From the NCBI GenBank assembly GCA_902571955.1, contig CACGDZ010000003.1, positions 56,954-120,953 on the forward strand: a stretch of 64,000 bases of DNA. The letters are read 5' to 3'. Positions 1 through 13,425 of this stretch are shown here, piece by piece (positions within the stretch are counted from its first letter, which is position 1; each line of letters opens with the position of its first letter). The translations under genes and the position numbers were made by a program. The stretch comes from an uncultured Pelagibacteraceae bacterium. GTDB taxonomy: Bacteria > Pseudomonadota > Alphaproteobacteria > Pelagibacterales > Pelagibacteraceae. A model generated the notes under the pieces. The model saw only the letters and a list, made by a program, of their open reading frames with translations, was not told the origin of the DNA and did not search any database.

Positions 1-603
1 GAAGCCTCTTTGCTTGAAGCTGTTAAAGCTTCTAAATTAGAATATACTATTAATAAAGGTGAGGGAGCATTTTATGGTCCTAAAATTGAATTTGTTTTAC
101 GAGATGCTATTGGCAGAGATTGGCAATGTGGAACTTTACAAGTAGATTTAAATTTACCTGGAAGATTAGATGCTTCTTATGTTGATAAAGATGGTACTAA
201 AAAAGTTCCTGTTATGTTGCACCGAGCATTATTTGGTTCTCTAGAGAGATTTATTGGAATTTTAATTGAAAACTATGCAGGCAAGTTTCCATTTTGGATA
301 TCTCCTTTACAAACTATGGTAATACCTATTTCAGAAGAATTTAATGACTATGCAGTTGAAGTATCAAATAAAATTAAAAATTCAGGTATAAGTTCTGCTG
401 TAGATTTAAAAAATCATAATTTAAATTATAAAATTAGAGATCATTCTTTAGCAAAAATACCACTTTTATTAATTTGTGGTAAAAAAGAAGTTGACTCCAA
501 TTCAGTAACGATTAGAAGATTAGACTCTAATAAACAAGAAAATATGGGTATAGATCAATTCTTAAAAACATTCTCTGCTTTAAATAAAGCATCATCAAAC
601 TAA
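1..603 (+). CDS. thrS: Threonyl-tRNA synthetase, C-terminal part (truncated by window edge)
   Basis: This is the 3' end of ThrRS, which charges tRNA-Thr in the cytoplasm. The frame is open from base 1, so the start lies outside the window. Visible are the class II motif 3 region (HRALFGSLERF, about residues 74-84 of the fragment) and the C-terminal anticodon-binding domain starting near PLQTMVIPIS and ending with the VTIRR strand. The stop at 601-603 is followed at once by the infC start, so the two are probably co-transcribed and translationally coupled. The order thrS-infC-rpmI-rplT-pheS-pheT is a classic bacterial translation cluster. Identity is very likely. Confidence 0.95.
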   Translation, partial: EASLLEAVKASKLEYTINKGEGAFYGPKIEFVLRDAIGRDWQCGTLQVDLNLPGRLDASYVDKDGTKKVPVMLHRALFGSLERFIGILIENYAGKFPFWISPLQTMVIPISEEFNDYAVEVSNKIKNSGISSAVDLKNHNLNYKIRDHSLAKIPLLLICGKKEVDSNSVTIRRLDSNKQENMGIDQFLKTFSALNKASSN

Positions 604-1149
604 GTGGCAGACTTCAAACAAAATTATTTTCAAAGAAGAACTAAGGACAGAGGTCCAAGATCTAATAATAGAATTTCTTCTCCTGATGTTCAGGTTATAG
701 CAAGTGATGGAGAAAATCTTGGAGTGATGAATACCAATGAAGCTATTTCCATGGCAAAAAATCAAGGTTTAGATTTAATTGAAATAGCAGCTAACGCAAA
801 TCCTCCTGTATGTAAAATAATGGATATGGGTAAATATAAGTATGATGCTCAGAAAAAAGCAAATCTTGCAAAAAAAAAACAAAAAATTATTTCTTTAAAA
901 GAAATTAAAATGAGACCTGTTACGGAAACTCATGATTATGAGTTTAAAGTCAAAAATGCTAAAAAATTTATAGCCAAAGGAGATAAAGTTAAATTTACCA
1001 TAAGATTTAAAGGTAGAGAACTTCAGCATTCCCATCTAGGAAACGAACTAATGGGCAAAATTAAAGAAGATATGAAGGATATCGGTAAGGTAGAATTGCA
1101 TCCCAAGTTTGATGGGAAGCAAATGATTATGGTAATTCAGCCTTTATAA
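604..1149 (+). CDS. infC: Translation initiation factor IF-3
   Basis: IF-3 binds the 30S subunit, keeps it apart from 50S and checks start-codon pairing. The 181-residue protein has the usual two domains: an N-terminal half with the signature around NEAISMAKNQGLDLIEIA, a lysine-rich linker near residues 80-100, and a C-terminal half containing KEIKMRP and the KFTIRFKGRE strand. I take the GTG at 604, abutting the thrS stop. A GTG rather than the AUU/AUA known from enterobacterial infC means the classic infC autoregulation by a rare start codon is not obvious here. Confidence 0.97.
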   Translation: MADFKQNYFQRRTKDRGPRSNNRISSPDVQVIASDGENLGVMNTNEAISMAKNQGLDLIEIAANANPPVCKIMDMGKYKYDAQKKANLAKKKQKIISLKEIKMRPVTETHDYEFKVKNAKKFIAKGDKVKFTIRFKGRELQHSHLGNELMGKIKEDMKDIGKVELHPKFDGKQMIMVIQPL

Positions 1150-1202
1150 GCCTTAATAGAGGTTGTAAATTTTTATCTTTCTTTGTATAAGACCGCAGAA
1201 TT

Positions 1203-1409
1203 ATGCCAAAATTAAAAACAAAAAGCTCAGCAAAAAAAAGATTTAAAATATCCTCTAAGGGAAAAGTTATATCTGCTCAGGCAGGTAAAAGACATGGCAT
1301 GATTAAAAGAACTAATTCACAAATAAGAAAACTAAGAGGCACCACAACATTGTCTAAACAAGATGGAAAAATTGTTAAGTCATACATGCCTTACAGTTTA
1401 AGAGGTTAA
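1203..1409 (+). CDS. rpmI: 50S ribosomal protein L35
   Basis: A 68-residue, strongly basic protein with the L35 signature: [15 protein letters not shown] at the N-terminus, GKRHGMIKR in the middle and a C-terminus ending in the SLRG-type tail. It is a late-assembling component of the large subunit. It follows infC by 53 bp and precedes rplT by 2 bp, the standard order. I see no clear L20-binding leader in the short gap before it. Confidence 0.97.
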   Translation: MPKLKTKSSAKKRFKISSKGKVISAQAGKRHGMIKRTNSQIRKLRGTTTLSKQDGKIVKSYMPYSLRG

Positions 1410-1411
1410 TA

Positions 1412-1768
1412 ATGGCAAGAGTTAAAAGAGGTGTAACTAGTAAAGCTAAACATAAAAAAGTTTTAAAAGCTGTAAAGGGTCAATGGGGCAGAAGAAAGAA
1501 TACCATTAGAGTTGCTAAGCAAGCTATGGAAAAATCCATGCAATACGCTTACAGAGACAGAAGAAATAAAAAAAGAGATTTTAAATCATTGTGGATACAG
1601 AGAATCAATGCTGGAGTAAGAGCTGAAGGCTTAACTTATTCAAAATTTATCAATGGATTAAATAAATGTGGTATTGCAATAGATAGAAAAATTCTTGCTG
1701 AAATTGCTTACGATAGCCCAGAAGCATTCAAAACAATTGTACAAAAAGCTCAATCAGCTTTAAATTAA
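1412..1768 (+). CDS. rplT: 50S ribosomal protein L20
   Basis: A 118-residue basic protein matching L20 over its full length. [19 protein letters not shown] starts the long RNA-binding N-terminal arm, [23 protein letters not shown] is the central family signature, and a globular C-terminal half follows (here quoted in part: [13 protein letters not shown]). L20 binds 23S rRNA early in assembly. It sits 2 bp after rpmI and 43 bp before pheS. Confidence 0.97.
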   Translation: MARVKRGVTSKAKHKKVLKAVKGQWGRRKNTIRVAKQAMEKSMQYAYRDRRNKKRDFKSLWIQRINAGVRAEGLTYSKFINGLNKCGIAIDRKILAEIAYDSPEAFKTIVQKAQSALN

Positions 1769-1811
1769 TCTTCGCTATTGTTTTTATTTCTTAAGGAAAT
1801 AATCTACAAAT

Positions 1812-2879
1812 ATGTCAGAGATAAAAAATATTAGAGATCAGTTTATATCAAAGCTAGAAAATGATTTAAGCATTGATCAAATAAATGAAATCAAAACCGA
1901 TCTATTTGGTAAAAATGGATTAATTTCATCAAAATTTAAAACAATAGGGTCAATCCCAGAGACTGATAGAAAAAAATTTGCATCAGATTTAAATCAAGTT
2001 AAAGATGAGCTTCAGAATTTGATAACTTCTAAAATTAACGAGATAGAAGGAAAAAAGATAAACGAAAAATTAGAAAAGGAAAAAGTTGATATAACTTTAC
2101 CTGAAAGACCATTCGTTAGAGGAAAAGTTCATCCAGTATCACAAACTATTGATGAAATTTCATCTATTTTCTCTGAAATAGGATTTAGTGTTGAGGAAGG
2201 CCCTGATGTTGAAAATGAATATAACAACTTTACTGCTTTAAACACACCTGACAATCATCCAGCAAGAGATATGCATGATACATTTTATTTAGATGTTAAC
2301 AAAGAAGTTTTGTTACGAACTCATACTTCACCAGTTCAAATTAGAACTATGCTAAAAGACAAACCTCCATTTAAGATCATTGCTCCTGGGAGAACTTATA
2401 GATCTGATAGTGATCAAACACACGCACCAATGTTTCATCAAGTAGAAGGTTTGCATATTGATACAAATATTAATATGGGACATTTAAAAGGATGCTTAAA
2501 TTATTTTATTAAAGAATTTTTTGAAGTCGAAAAAATTAAAATGAGATTTAGACCTAGTCATTTTCCATTTACAGAACCATCTGCAGAAGTTGATATTGGT
2601 TATGAAATAAAAGATGGCAAAATAATTATCGGAGAAGGAGATAAGTGGCTTGAAATTTTAGGCTGTGGCATGGTGCATCCTAATGTTTTAAAAAATGTAA
2701 AAGTAGATCCTTCAAAATATCAAGGATATGCCTTTGGAATAGGTATAGACCGATTAGCAATGCTAAAATACGGCATTAATGATTTAAGAGCGTTTTTTGA
2801 TTGTGACTACAGATGGCTAAATCATTTTGGTTTTGATCCACTTGATGTTCCTTCAAATTACAGAGGTTTAAGCAGATGA
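1812..2879 (+). CDS. pheS: Phenylalanyl-tRNA synthetase alpha subunit
   Basis: PheS carries the catalytic class II core of the alpha2-beta2 PheRS. The 355-residue protein has an N-terminal coiled-coil region (residues about 1-90) for tRNA contact. The catalytic domain includes [10 protein letters not shown], the motif 2 strand around [20 protein letters not shown], and motif 3 with [16 protein letters not shown] near the C-terminus. Its stop overlaps the pheT start by 4 bp (ATGA type), suggesting translational coupling for a 1:1 ratio. Confidence 0.97.
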   Translation: MSEIKNIRDQFISKLENDLSIDQINEIKTDLFGKNGLISSKFKTIGSIPETDRKKFASDLNQVKDELQNLITSKINEIEGKKINEKLEKEKVDITLPERPFVRGKVHPVSQTIDEISSIFSEIGFSVEEGPDVENEYNNFTALNTPDNHPARDMHDTFYLDVNKEVLLRTHTSPVQIRTMLKDKPPFKIIAPGRTYRSDSDQTHAPMFHQVEGLHIDTNINMGHLKGCLNYFIKEFFEVEKIKMRFRPSHFPFTEPSAEVDIGYEIKDGKIIIGEGDKWLEILGCGMVHPNVLKNVKVDPSKYQGYAFGIGIDRLAMLKYGINDLRAFFDCDYRWLNHFGFDPLDVPSNYRGLSR

Positions 2880-5284
2880 AAATAACATATGATTGGTTAA
2901 AAGATCATTTAAAAGTAAGTGCTAAAGAAGATAAACTTCTTGAGAAACTAACAAACATAGGTCTTGAGGTTGAGAGTATAGAAAACTTATCTGAGGGATT
3001 AGATTTATTTAAGATAGCAAAAATTATAAAAACAGACAAACATCCTAATGCAGATAGACTTAAAGTTTGTGATGTTGATGTTGGTAATAAAGAAATCAAA
3101 AAAGTTGTTTGTGGTGCTACAAATGCAAGAGAGGGCCTTCTTACTGTATATGCCCCACCAGGCGCAATAATTCCAAAAAATAAAACCAAACTTGTTATTG
3201 CTAAAATAAGAGATGTTACATCTCATGGAATGCTCTGTTCAGAATCTGAATTGAATTTATCAGATGAAAGTGATGGGATTACTGAGCTGTCGCCATCTAA
3301 ATATGCAAAAAGTATTGGAAAAAGTTATTTTTCTAAATCAAGCTCTAATCTTATTGATTTATCAATTACACCAAATAGACCAGATTGTCTTGGAGTTCGG
3401 GGGATAGCAAGAGATTTATCAGCTGCAGGTTTTGGAAACTTAAAAACAGAAAAAGATAAAAAAATTAAATCTAAAAAAAAACAGACCTTAAAAGTAAAGA
3501 TAAAAAATCAAAAAAATCAAGGCTGTTTATCTTTTGGTAGTTGCTTGATAACTAACGTCAAAAATACAGAAAGCCCTCAATGGTTGAAAGATAAATTAAT
3601 TTCTATAGGCCAAAAATCAATATCTGCAATTGTAGATATTACAAATTATGTCATGATTGATATTAATCGTCCTTTGCACGCATATGATGCTGATAAAATT
3701 GATAAGGGAATAATTGTTAGAAATTCAAAATTAGGAGAAGAATTTACTGCTCTAGATAATAAAAATTATAAACTAGATGATGGAATGTGTGTAATTAGTG
3801 ACAACAAAGGTGTCTTAGGCCTAGGAGGAATTATTGGAGGAACAAGATCTAGTACAGAGTTAGATACAAAAAATGTTCTATTAGAATCTGCTTATTTTGA
3901 TCCAAGATCAATTAGAAAAACTGCTAAAAAATTGAATATCGATACAGATGCTAAATTTAGATTTGAAAGAGGTATTGATCAGTTATCTATTGAAGTTGGA
4001 TTAAATAAAGCAGCTTTTTTAATTAAGGAAATTTGTGGTGGTGAAATTAGCAATATAGATATTCAAAAAATTGAATCTCATAAAAACAAAGTCATAAAAT
4101 TTGAACCTAAAATGTTTGAAAAAATTACTGGTTTTAAAATTTCAACCAAGGAAATGATTAGCATTTTAGAAAAACTCGGTTTTAAATTAAAAAAAGAAAA
4201 AAAATTCTTTAAATTATTAGTTCCATCTTGGAGACCAGATATCGTTCAAGAAATTGATATAGTTGAGGAACTTGTAAGAATTAGTGGCTATGAAAAAATA
4301 AAAATAGAAAATCCTATTAAAGAAAGATCAAAGAATACTTTAAATCCAACTCAAAAGTTATTCCATTTTCTTCAAAGGGCAATAGCATCCAAAGGGTATT
4401 TTGAGGCAATTACTTGGTCTTTTACAGACTCTAAATATAATGATCACTTTAAAGAAGCCAGTAAAGAAATAAAAATTATAAATCCAATTAGCTCTGAATT
4501 GGGAGTATTAAGAAATTCTATTTTTTCAAATTTAGCAATCTACATGAGCAAAAACTTAGATAGAGGAATTAAAGATTTATCAATATTTGAAATAGGGCCA
4601 ATATTTTATGGTCCACAACCTGGAGAACAGAACACAGTTGTTTGCGGCTTGTCAGCTGGAAAAAAATCTAGACTTTCATGGATTGAAAAAGAAAGAAATG
4701 TAGATGTTTTTGATATTAAAAGAGATGTTATACAAACTTTAGTAGAAGCAGGCTATGACTCAGAAAAATTTTATATCGATGATGAAAGCCCCAATTATTA
4801 TCATCCGGGGAAATCAGGTAGAATATTTTTAAATAAGGGAAAAGATAAGGTAGCTGCTTATTTTGGTGAAATTCATCCAAACGTTATTAAAACGCTAGAT
4901 ATTAAAACAGACTCTTTAGTAGGTTTTGAAATATTTTTAGATAATTTAAAATTACCTAAAAAACCTCTAAAAGATCAAAAAACAAAATATTTAGTTTCCG
5001 ATTTTCAAAAATCTGAAAGAGATTTTGCATTTATAGTTGATAGAAAAGTAAACGTGCAAGATTTAGTAAGTGTTATATCAAGTATTGATAAAAATTTAAT
5101 TTCAAACATTAGAGTATTTGATATTTACGAGGGAGATAATATTCCTGAAAATCAAAAATCAATCGCAATAAGCGTTACAATTCAATCATCAGAAAAAACT
5201 TTAACAGATAATGATTTAGAAAAAATTAATAATTTGATAATAGACACAGTTGAAAATAAAACTGGCGCTAAAATTCGTTCCTAA
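2876..5284 (+). CDS. pheT: Phenylalanyl-tRNA synthetase beta subunit
   Basis: The 802-residue PheT has the full bacterial domain order: an N-terminal EMAP-like tRNA-binding domain (about residues 40-150, with [10 protein letters not shown]), the B3/B4 editing region (about 205-380, [10 protein letters not shown] and the LGGIIGG motif), a B5 domain (about 400-470), the inactive synthetase-like domain, and a C-terminal ferredoxin-fold anticodon-binding domain (about 710-800, [12 protein letters not shown]). It partners with PheS in the cytoplasm. The length is typical and nothing looks broken. Confidence 0.97.
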   Translation: MKITYDWLKDHLKVSAKEDKLLEKLTNIGLEVESIENLSEGLDLFKIAKIIKTDKHPNADRLKVCDVDVGNKEIKKVVCGATNAREGLLTVYAPPGAIIPKNKTKLVIAKIRDVTSHGMLCSESELNLSDESDGITELSPSKYAKSIGKSYFSKSSSNLIDLSITPNRPDCLGVRGIARDLSAAGFGNLKTEKDKKIKSKKKQTLKVKIKNQKNQGCLSFGSCLITNVKNTESPQWLKDKLISIGQKSISAIVDITNYVMIDINRPLHAYDADKIDKGIIVRNSKLGEEFTALDNKNYKLDDGMCVISDNKGVLGLGGIIGGTRSSTELDTKNVLLESAYFDPRSIRKTAKKLNIDTDAKFRFERGIDQLSIEVGLNKAAFLIKEICGGEISNIDIQKIESHKNKVIKFEPKMFEKITGFKISTKEMISILEKLGFKLKKEKKFFKLLVPSWRPDIVQEIDIVEELVRISGYEKIKIENPIKERSKNTLNPTQKLFHFLQRAIASKGYFEAITWSFTDSKYNDHFKEASKEIKIINPISSELGVLRNSIFSNLAIYMSKNLDRGIKDLSIFEIGPIFYGPQPGEQNTVVCGLSAGKKSRLSWIEKERNVDVFDIKRDVIQTLVEAGYDSEKFYIDDESPNYYHPGKSGRIFLNKGKDKVAAYFGEIHPNVIKTLDIKTDSLVGFEIFLDNLKLPKKPLKDQKTKYLVSDFQKSERDFAFIVDRKVNVQDLVSVISSIDKNLISNIRVFDIYEGDNIPENQKSIAISVTIQSSEKTLTDNDLEKINNLIIDTVENKTGAKIRS

Positions 5285-5293
5285 AATAAATTA

Positions 5294-7102
5294 ATGAGTT
5301 CAATTGATAATATAAGAAATTTTGCAATTATTGCACATATTGATCATGGAAAATCTACTATTGCTGATCGGATTATTCACAGCTGTGGTGGATTAACTGA
5401 ACGAGAGATGAAAGCTCAAGTTTTAGATTCTATGGATATTGAACGTGAAAGAGGAATCACAATTAAAGCTCAAACAGTTAAATTAAATTACAAAGCTAAA
5501 AATGGTAAAAATTATATTTTAAATATTATTGATACTCCAGGACATGTAGATTTTAGTTATGAAGTAAGTAGATCCTTATATGCATGTGAAGGTTCAATTT
5601 TGATAGTAGATAGTACACAAGGTGTAGAAGCTCAAACTTTAGCAAATGTTTACCAAGCTTTAGATACTAATCATGAGATAGTTCCAGTTTTGAATAAGGT
5701 TGATTTACCTGCATCGGATTTAGATAGAACAAAAAAACAAATTGAAGAAGTGATAGGAATTGATACTGAAAATGCAATTCCATGTTCAGGTAAAACTGGA
5801 GAAGGAATAGATGATATTTTAGAACAAATAATTACAACACTACCCGCTCCCAAAGGAGATAGTTCAGCAGATTTAAAATGTTTATTGGTTGATAGTTGGT
5901 ATGACACATATCTAGGAGTAGTGATTTTAGTGCGAGTGATAGACGGTAAACTTTCAAAACACATGAAAATAAAAATGATGTCTACTAATCAAGAATATAT
6001 TGTTGAAAAAGTCGGGGTCTTTACTCCAAAACCAGTAGACATAAATGAGTTAAAAACAGGTGAAATTGGATTTATAACAACAGGAATTAAAGTTTTATCT
6101 GAGACAAAGGTTGGAGACACAATATGTGATACTTCAAAACCATTAAAAGAGGCTTTACCAGGATTTAAACCAAGTAAACCAGTAGTTTTTTGTGGTTTAT
6201 TTCCTGTAGATAGTTCTGAGTTTCAAAAACTTAAAGATGGTTTAGCTAAATTACAATTGAATGATGCAAGTTTTTCATTTGAGCCAGAGTCATCATCTGC
6301 TTTAGGATTAGGTTTTAGATGTGGATTTTTAGGATTACTTCATTTAGAAATTGTGACAGAGAGATTAGAAAGAGAATTTGATGTTAATTTATTAACAACT
6401 ACACCTGGTGTTGTTTATAAAGTTTTCCTTAATAATGAAAAAATAATTGATCTTCAAAATCCATCAAGTTTACCTGATCCAACTTTAATAAAATATATAG
6501 AAGAGCCATGGATAAAAGCAACAATCATTACTCCTGACCAATATTTAGGATCAATTATAAAAATGTGCCAGGATAAAAGAGGAATTCAGACTAATTTGAG
6601 TTATTCAGGTAATAGAGCTGTAGTTAATTATGAGTTACCATTGAATGAAGTTGTTTTTGATTTTAATGATAGATTAAAATCTATGACTAGTGGTTATGCT
6701 AGTTTTGACTATGAGATCATTGAGCATAGAGAAGGAGATTTGGTAAAACTTGGTATTTTAGTGAATGGAGAACCAGTTGATGCTTTAGCGATGATGATAC
6801 ATAAAGACTTTGCGCAAAAAACTGGGAGAGAGGTTTGTGAAAAATTAAAAGATTTAATACCTCGACATAATTTTATGATTCCAGTTCAAGCTGCAATAGG
6901 GGGTAAAATTATTGCCAGAGAAACAATTAAGGGTTTTAAAAAAGATGTTTTAACCAAAATTCACGGTGGGGGAGCAACTGATAGAAAAAGAAAACTTTTA
7001 GAAAAACAGAAAAAAGGAAAAGCTAGATCAAAACAATTTGGAAGAGTCGAAATTCCACAAGAGGCATTTATTGGTGTACTTAAGATTTCAAAAGAAAAAT
7101 AG
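5294..7102 (+). CDS. lepA: Elongation factor 4 (LepA), ribosome-associated GTPase
   Basis: LepA is a translational GTPase that acts on ribosomes during elongation or subunit assembly. The 602-residue protein has the G1 motif AHIDHGKST (about residues 15-23), G3 DTPGH, G4 NKVD, then EF-G-like domains II, III and V, and the LepA-specific C-terminal domain (about 490-600) with the [17 protein letters not shown] and [19 protein letters not shown] segments. It starts 9 bp after pheT and is followed within 2 bp by tRNA-Ser, so it is likely the last protein gene of the translation cluster. Confidence 0.98.
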   Translation: MSSIDNIRNFAIIAHIDHGKSTIADRIIHSCGGLTEREMKAQVLDSMDIERERGITIKAQTVKLNYKAKNGKNYILNIIDTPGHVDFSYEVSRSLYACEGSILIVDSTQGVEAQTLANVYQALDTNHEIVPVLNKVDLPASDLDRTKKQIEEVIGIDTENAIPCSGKTGEGIDDILEQIITTLPAPKGDSSADLKCLLVDSWYDTYLGVVILVRVIDGKLSKHMKIKMMSTNQEYIVEKVGVFTPKPVDINELKTGEIGFITTGIKVLSETKVGDTICDTSKPLKEALPGFKPSKPVVFCGLFPVDSSEFQKLKDGLAKLQLNDASFSFEPESSSALGLGFRCGFLGLLHLEIVTERLEREFDVNLLTTTPGVVYKVFLNNEKIIDLQNPSSLPDPTLIKYIEEPWIKATIITPDQYLGSIIKMCQDKRGIQTNLSYSGNRAVVNYELPLNEVVFDFNDRLKSMTSGYASFDYEIIEHREGDLVKLGILVNGEPVDALAMMIHKDFAQKTGREVCEKLKDLIPRHNFMIPVQAAIGGKIIARETIKGFKKDVLTKIHGGGATDRKRKLLEKQKKGKARSKQFGRVEIPQEAFIGVLKISKEK

Positions 7103-7104
7103 CT

Positions 7105-7194
7105 GGAGAGGTGGCCGAGTGGTTGAAGGCGCACGCTTGGAAAGCGTGTAAAGGAGCAATTCTTTCATGGGTTCGAATCCCATTCTCTCCGCCA
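7105..7194 (+). tRNA. tRNA-Ser (GGA)
   Basis: A 90-nt type II tRNA with encoded CCA. The acceptor GGAGAGG pairs with TCTCTCC (one terminal G-U), the discriminator is G, the D arm is GTGGCCGAGTGG, and the anticodon loop CTTGGAAA gives anticodon GGA (reads UCC/UCU). It has a long variable arm, as expected for serine, and a standard T loop GTTCGAATCC. It starts only 2 bp after the lepA stop, so it may be processed from the lepA transcript. Confidence 0.95.
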
Positions 7195-7276
7195 TCAAAT
7201 AAGCTTTATTTATCAAGGGTAATTTAGGCATTTTACAGTTTTTTTCTTAAGATAAATCAGCAATTTTTATAAAAAA

Positions 7277-7285
7277 TGTTATAAT
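7277..7285 (+). promoter_or_regulatory. Candidate extended -10 promoter for gyrB
   Basis: The sequence TGTTATAAT is a perfect extended -10 element (TGN plus TATAAT), 24 bp upstream of the gyrB ATG. No good -35 hexamer is visible at the expected distance, which fits an extended -10 promoter. The predicted start would leave a 5' leader of only about 15-20 nt. This is inference from sequence alone. Confidence 0.45.
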
Positions 7286-7305
7286 TTTCTTTTTCCAAAA
7301 ATTAA

Positions 7306-9372
<2,067 letters not shown>

Positions 9373-9374
9373 GA

Positions 9375-10655
9375 ATGAAGTTGTTTGAAACTTCAAAATA
9401 TCATTTTTTTAAAAAATCAACGTATATAACTCTTAGATGGATTGGAATTATAGGACAGTTAATTGCAGTAAATTTTGTATATTTATTTCTAAATCCTAGT
9501 TTTGATTTTATTACGTCAAATTTAGTTATATTTTTAGGAATATTAAGTAATTTATATTTAATTTTTATTTATAAAAAAACACAATTATCAGATAGATCTG
9601 CTTTTATCTTCCTGCTTATAGATATTTTGCAATTAGGTATCCTTCTTTATTTATCAGGAGGAATAACTAATCCATTTATAATTTTTATATTAATACCAAG
9701 TGTTTTCTCCTCATCAAATTTGAGCTTAAGAACTAATATATCATTAGTAAGTTTAACAATAATTATAATTATTTTTCTAACTTTTAACTATGAAGATTTG
9801 CCAATTAATTTAAACAGTGATTTTCATAACAATCATTATTTTTACTATTCTATACCGACATCCTTAATTGTTGCCTTGGTCTTTTTAAATTATTTTGCAA
9901 TGACATTTGGCACACAATCTAGATTAAGAAAAGAAGCTTTAGGAAAAATGGAAGAGGCAATGGCTAAAGAACATGAATTATTATCTTTAGGTGGTCAAGC
10001 TGCTGCAGCAGCACATTCTTTAGGTACGCCGCTTTCTACGATAACAATAATTACACATGATTTAATGAAACAATTTAAGGGGCAAAAAGATTTAGAAAAA
10101 GATATAGAGTTATTGAATAGTCAAGTAGAGCGATGTAATGCAATTTTAAAGCGATTAACTTTAAATCCTGTTGAAGAAGATGAATTTATTGATAAAGATA
10201 TTAATATCCGAGATTATTTGCATGAAATTATTTCTTCATTTAAGGAAATAAGCAAAAAGGAATTTGTCTTCAATTTTGACCAGGACTCAAACTCAAAAAA
10301 GATAACCAAATCTATAGAATTAGTTTATGGGTTAAGAAATTTTATTGGGAACGCGAATAAATTTGCCAAAAATACAATTTTTATTAATTTGAAAAGTGAT
10401 AGTGAAATAACGGAAATAACAGTTGAGGATGATGGTGATGGTTATCCAAGAGATATAATCTCAAAAATTGGTGAGCCATATTTGAAATCAAATTATTCTA
10501 GAGATAAATCTAAAGAGGGTCTAGGTCTAGGCTTGTTTATTGGAAAAACTTTATTGGAAAAAAATTTTGCATCAGTTAATTGTAGAAATTCTAAAACACG
10601 GAATGGTGCTGAAGTTGTTATTAGATGGAAGAATAAGGAATTATTTAATATTTAG
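9375..10655 (+). CDS. regB: RegB/PrrB-type redox sensor histidine kinase
   Basis: A membrane sensor kinase of 426 residues. About six hydrophobic segments lie in residues 15-185. The second-to-third helix loop carries GGITNPF (residues 95-101), the quinone-binding heptapeptide typical of RegB/PrrB. The H-box is [14 protein letters not shown] with His214, a Cys follows at 254 as in the redox-active Cys of RegB, and the GHKL domain has NANKF, DDGDGYP and GLGLGLFIG. In the H-box the usual Glu after His is Ser. It starts 2 bp after gyrB. The partner regulator RegA is not in this window. It ends in a 4-bp convergent overlap with cobT. Confidence 0.85.
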   Translation: MKLFETSKYHFFKKSTYITLRWIGIIGQLIAVNFVYLFLNPSFDFITSNLVIFLGILSNLYLIFIYKKTQLSDRSAFIFLLIDILQLGILLYLSGGITNPFIIFILIPSVFSSSNLSLRTNISLVSLTIIIIIFLTFNYEDLPINLNSDFHNNHYFYYSIPTSLIVALVFLNYFAMTFGTQSRLRKEALGKMEEAMAKEHELLSLGGQAAAAAHSLGTPLSTITIITHDLMKQFKGQKDLEKDIELLNSQVERCNAILKRLTLNPVEEDEFIDKDINIRDYLHEIISSFKEISKKEFVFNFDQDSNSKKITKSIELVYGLRNFIGNANKFAKNTIFINLKSDSEITEITVEDDGDGYPRDIISKIGEPYLKSNYSRDKSKEGLGLGLFIGKTLLEKNFASVNCRNSKTRNGAEVVIRWKNKELFNI

Positions 10656-12451
10656 TGGTATTTGTTCTTTGTTTCAAATAATGAGCTTAATTGAGATATC
10701 ATAACATCTCCTAATTCATTTACGTCGGTAATTTTGATAGCTTTATTATAATATCTTGAAACATCATGACCAATTCCTATAGCCAAAACTTCAATATCCG
10801 ATTTATTTTCAATAAACTTCACAATCTTTTTTAAATGTTTTTCTAAAAAATCACCTGAATTTACAGAAAGAGTTGAGTCATCCACAGGGGCTCCATCAGA
10901 AATTACCATCAAAATTTTTCTTTCCTCTTTTCTTTTTTTAATTCTATTGTAGGCCCATGATATTGCTTCTCCATCAATATTTTCTTTAAGCAAGCCCTCT
11001 TTAAGCATTAGTCCCAAATTATTTTTTGCTTGCCTCCAATGAGTATCAGCACCTTTGTATATAATATGTCTTAAATCGTTTAATCTACCAGGTGTTTTAG
11101 GTTTAGAATTTTTTGTCCAAAACTCTCTACTTTGACCACCTTTCCAATTTTTAGTTGTGAAACCTAAAATTTCAACTTTAACTGAGCATCTTTCCAGCGT
11201 TCTAGACAAGATATCTGCACATATAGCTGCAATAGTGATAGGTCTTCCTCTCATAGATCCAGAATTGTCAATTAATAAAGTTACTACTGTATCTTTAAAG
11301 TCTAAGTCTTTTTCTTTTTTAAAAGATAAAGAGTTATAAGGATCCATTATTATTCTTGGAAGTTTAGAGCTATCTAACAACCCTTCTTCTAAATCAAATT
11401 CCCAAGCCCTATTTTGTTTTGCAAGTAATTGTCTTTGAAGTTTATTCGCTAATTTTGTTATAACATCTTGGAAACCAATTAGTTGTTGATCTAAACTTTT
11501 TCTAAGTTTAGTTGCTTCATCAGCGTTTTCTAAATTCTCAGCTTTTACTATTTCATCATACTGTGTAGTAAATATTTTGTAATCAAGATTAATATTATCT
11601 ATATTTTTTTTTACTATTTGTTCTGAACTTTGTTCATCTGATTCAACTTCATTGAGTTGTTCATCTAGGTTAAATTCATCAATGCTATATTCAGCGTCTA
11701 GAGAGGCTTGAGTTTCCTGGTCATTGTTTTCATCTTTATTGTCTTCTTTATCGCTGTTTTGATCATCATTTGAAGGATTGTCTTGTCCTTGATCCTGATT
11801 TTCTTCCTCTTTTTCGTTATCTTCATTATTTTGAAAAATATCCATTTCTTCCAATATTTGAGAAAACCTTGAAGAGTAAGTGTTTTGATCTTCTAAATTA
11901 TTCATCAAAAATTCTCTATGTTTTTCAATAGAATTTTCAAAATCTTTCTCCCAAAAATTTAACATTTTAGAAGTTAGAGAATTTAATTTTATTTTATGAA
12001 AGTTTTTAAGCATATATAATTCAAAAGCCTCTGACACAGGTACATCCTCTTTTGTTTTTAATTGATCTTTTCTTTTACGATTAATTATTTGTGAATAGTT
12101 TTCATGAAAATTTTTTTCTATACCTTTAAGCATTTGACCACCTAAGGCCTCGTATCTAATCTTTTCAGCAATGTTATAAAGTGATCTAGAGGAAGTATTG
12201 CTAGGTAAGTTTTTTTTATAAATTAATTCATCAGAAAATTTTTTTTTAAGGGCACTTGAGTCAGTCTCAGCACGCAGTCTTATAAAATCACTTGGATTGG
12301 TAAGATTATCGATTTCAAATGAAATCATATCTTTATTTTTTTTGTCTTCTAAGTTTTTTTTATTTAAATCAAAGTCATCTGAAATTACTTTTGCTGTCGA
12401 ATTTAAAGCAATTCTGAATTTTTCTTTTAAATTATTTTCTTTAGTGCTCAT
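10652..12451 (-). CDS. cobT: CobT-like VWA protein (cobaltochelatase subunit family)
   Basis: The 599-residue protein matches CobT. It has a helical N-terminal half, a very acidic low-complexity stretch (roughly residues 205-275, rich in E, D, N and Q), and a C-terminal von Willebrand A domain with the MIDAS motif DNSGSMRG, the CobT sequence around [13 protein letters not shown], and a second metal-site region near SDGAPVDD. In aerobic cobalamin synthesis CobT works with AAA+ CobS and large CobN to insert cobalt. No CobN is seen here. It starts within 1 bp of the cobS end, clearly one operon with cobS. A chaperone-like role other than B12 synthesis is possible. Confidence 0.85.
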   Translation of the reverse strand: MSTKENNLKEKFRIALNSTAKVISDDFDLNKKNLEDKKNKDMISFEIDNLTNPSDFIRLRAETDSSALKKKFSDELIYKKNLPSNTSSRSLYNIAEKIRYEALGGQMLKGIEKNFHENYSQIINRKRKDQLKTKEDVPVSEAFELYMLKNFHKIKLNSLTSKMLNFWEKDFENSIEKHREFLMNNLEDQNTYSSRFSQILEEMDIFQNNEDNEKEEENQDQGQDNPSNDDQNSDKEDNKDENNDQETQASLDAEYSIDEFNLDEQLNEVESDEQSSEQIVKKNIDNINLDYKIFTTQYDEIVKAENLENADEATKLRKSLDQQLIGFQDVITKLANKLQRQLLAKQNRAWEFDLEEGLLDSSKLPRIIMDPYNSLSFKKEKDLDFKDTVVTLLIDNSGSMRGRPITIAAICADILSRTLERCSVKVEILGFTTKNWKGGQSREFWTKNSKPKTPGRLNDLRHIIYKGADTHWRQAKNNLGLMLKEGLLKENIDGEAISWAYNRIKKRKEERKILMVISDGAPVDDSTLSVNSGDFLEKHLKKIVKFIENKSDIEVLAIGIGHDVSRYYNKAIKITDVNELGDVMISQLSSLFETKNKYH

Positions 12452-13425
12452 TAAATTTGAATATTAATCAATGATTCTGGTAACTCTTCACCAAAACATC
12501 TTTGATAATATTCCGCGATAGTATTTTTTTCAATATCATCACATTTATTCAGAAAAGTTACTCTAAAAGCGTAACCACTGTCTTTAAAAATCTCAGAATT
12601 TTCAGCCCAGTGTAATACAGTTCTAGGGCTCATTACCGTTGAAATATCTCCAGCTATAAATCCTTTACGAGTAAGAGATGCTACTTTTATCATATTAGCA
12701 ACTTTTTCTTTACCTTTTGCATTATTTAAATTTTTATTTTTAGACAACACAATATCCATTTCTCTATCTAGGCTAAGATAGTTTAACGTTGTTACGATAT
12801 TCCATCTATCCATCTGACCTTGGTTTATTTGCTGTGTACCATGATAAAGACCTGTCGTATCACCAAGTCCAACAGTATTTGAAGTAGCAAATAATCTAAA
12901 AAATTTATTTTGTTTAATTACTTTGTTTTTGTCTAGTAATGTAAAATTTCCCTCAGCTTCCAAAACTCTTTGAATTACAAACATTACATCAGGTCTACCA
13001 GCATCATATTCATCAAACACAAGTGCAACTGGATTTTGTATAGACCATGGTAAAATTCCTTCGTTAAACTGTGTTACTTGTTTGCCATCTTTAAGAACGA
13101 TCGCATCTTTTCCAATCAAATCAATTCTACTTACATGACTATCTAAATTTACACGGATACAAGGCCAATTTAATCTTGCAGCAATTTGCTCAATGTGAGT
13201 AGATTTTCCAGTGCCATGATATCCTTGAACTAAAACTCTCTTATTAAACGCAAATCCTGAAATAATAGCTAAAGTAGTATCTCTATCGAACTTGTAATTT
13301 TTGTCAATTTCAGGAACATATTCATTTTTTTTTGAAAATGCGTCAACTTCCATTTCTGAGTCAATTCCAAAAGTTTGTTTTAATGAAACTTTAATATCTG
13401 GTTCTGTATTAAGATTTGGTGTCAA
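12451..13425 (-). CDS. cobS: CobS-like AAA+ ATPase
   Basis: A 324-residue MoxR/CobS-type AAA+ ATPase with Walker [10 protein letters not shown] (about residues 69-77), Walker [13 protein letters not shown] (about 134-145), sensor region [11 protein letters not shown] and the CobS-specific sequence [13 protein letters not shown]. CobS and CobT form the ATP-driven part of cobaltochelatase in organisms making B12. It overlaps the J-domain gene by 17 bp and cobT by 1 bp, so the three genes form a tight minus-strand operon. Confidence 0.88.
   Translation of the reverse strand: MTPNLNTEPDIKVSLKQTFGIDSEMEVDAFSKKNEYVPEIDKNYKFDRDTTLAIISGFAFNKRVLVQGYHGTGKSTHIEQIAARLNWPCIRVNLDSHVSRIDLIGKDAIVLKDGKQVTQFNEGILPWSIQNPVALVFDEYDAGRPDVMFVIQRVLEAEGNFTLLDKNKVIKQNKFFRLFATSNTVGLGDTTGLYHGTQQINQGQMDRWNIVTTLNYLSLDREMDIVLSKNKNLNNAKGKEKVANMIKVASLTRKGFIAGDISTVMSPRTVLHWAENSEIFKDSGYAFRVTFLNKCDDIEKNTIAEYYQRCFGEELPESLINIQI

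Noticed and set aside
2905-3226. Long minus-strand frames opposite pheT
   Set aside because: Shadow frames of a well-conserved gene with no protein-like pattern of their own; similar antisense frames opposite lepA, murA, argB, aroA and others were dropped for the same reason.
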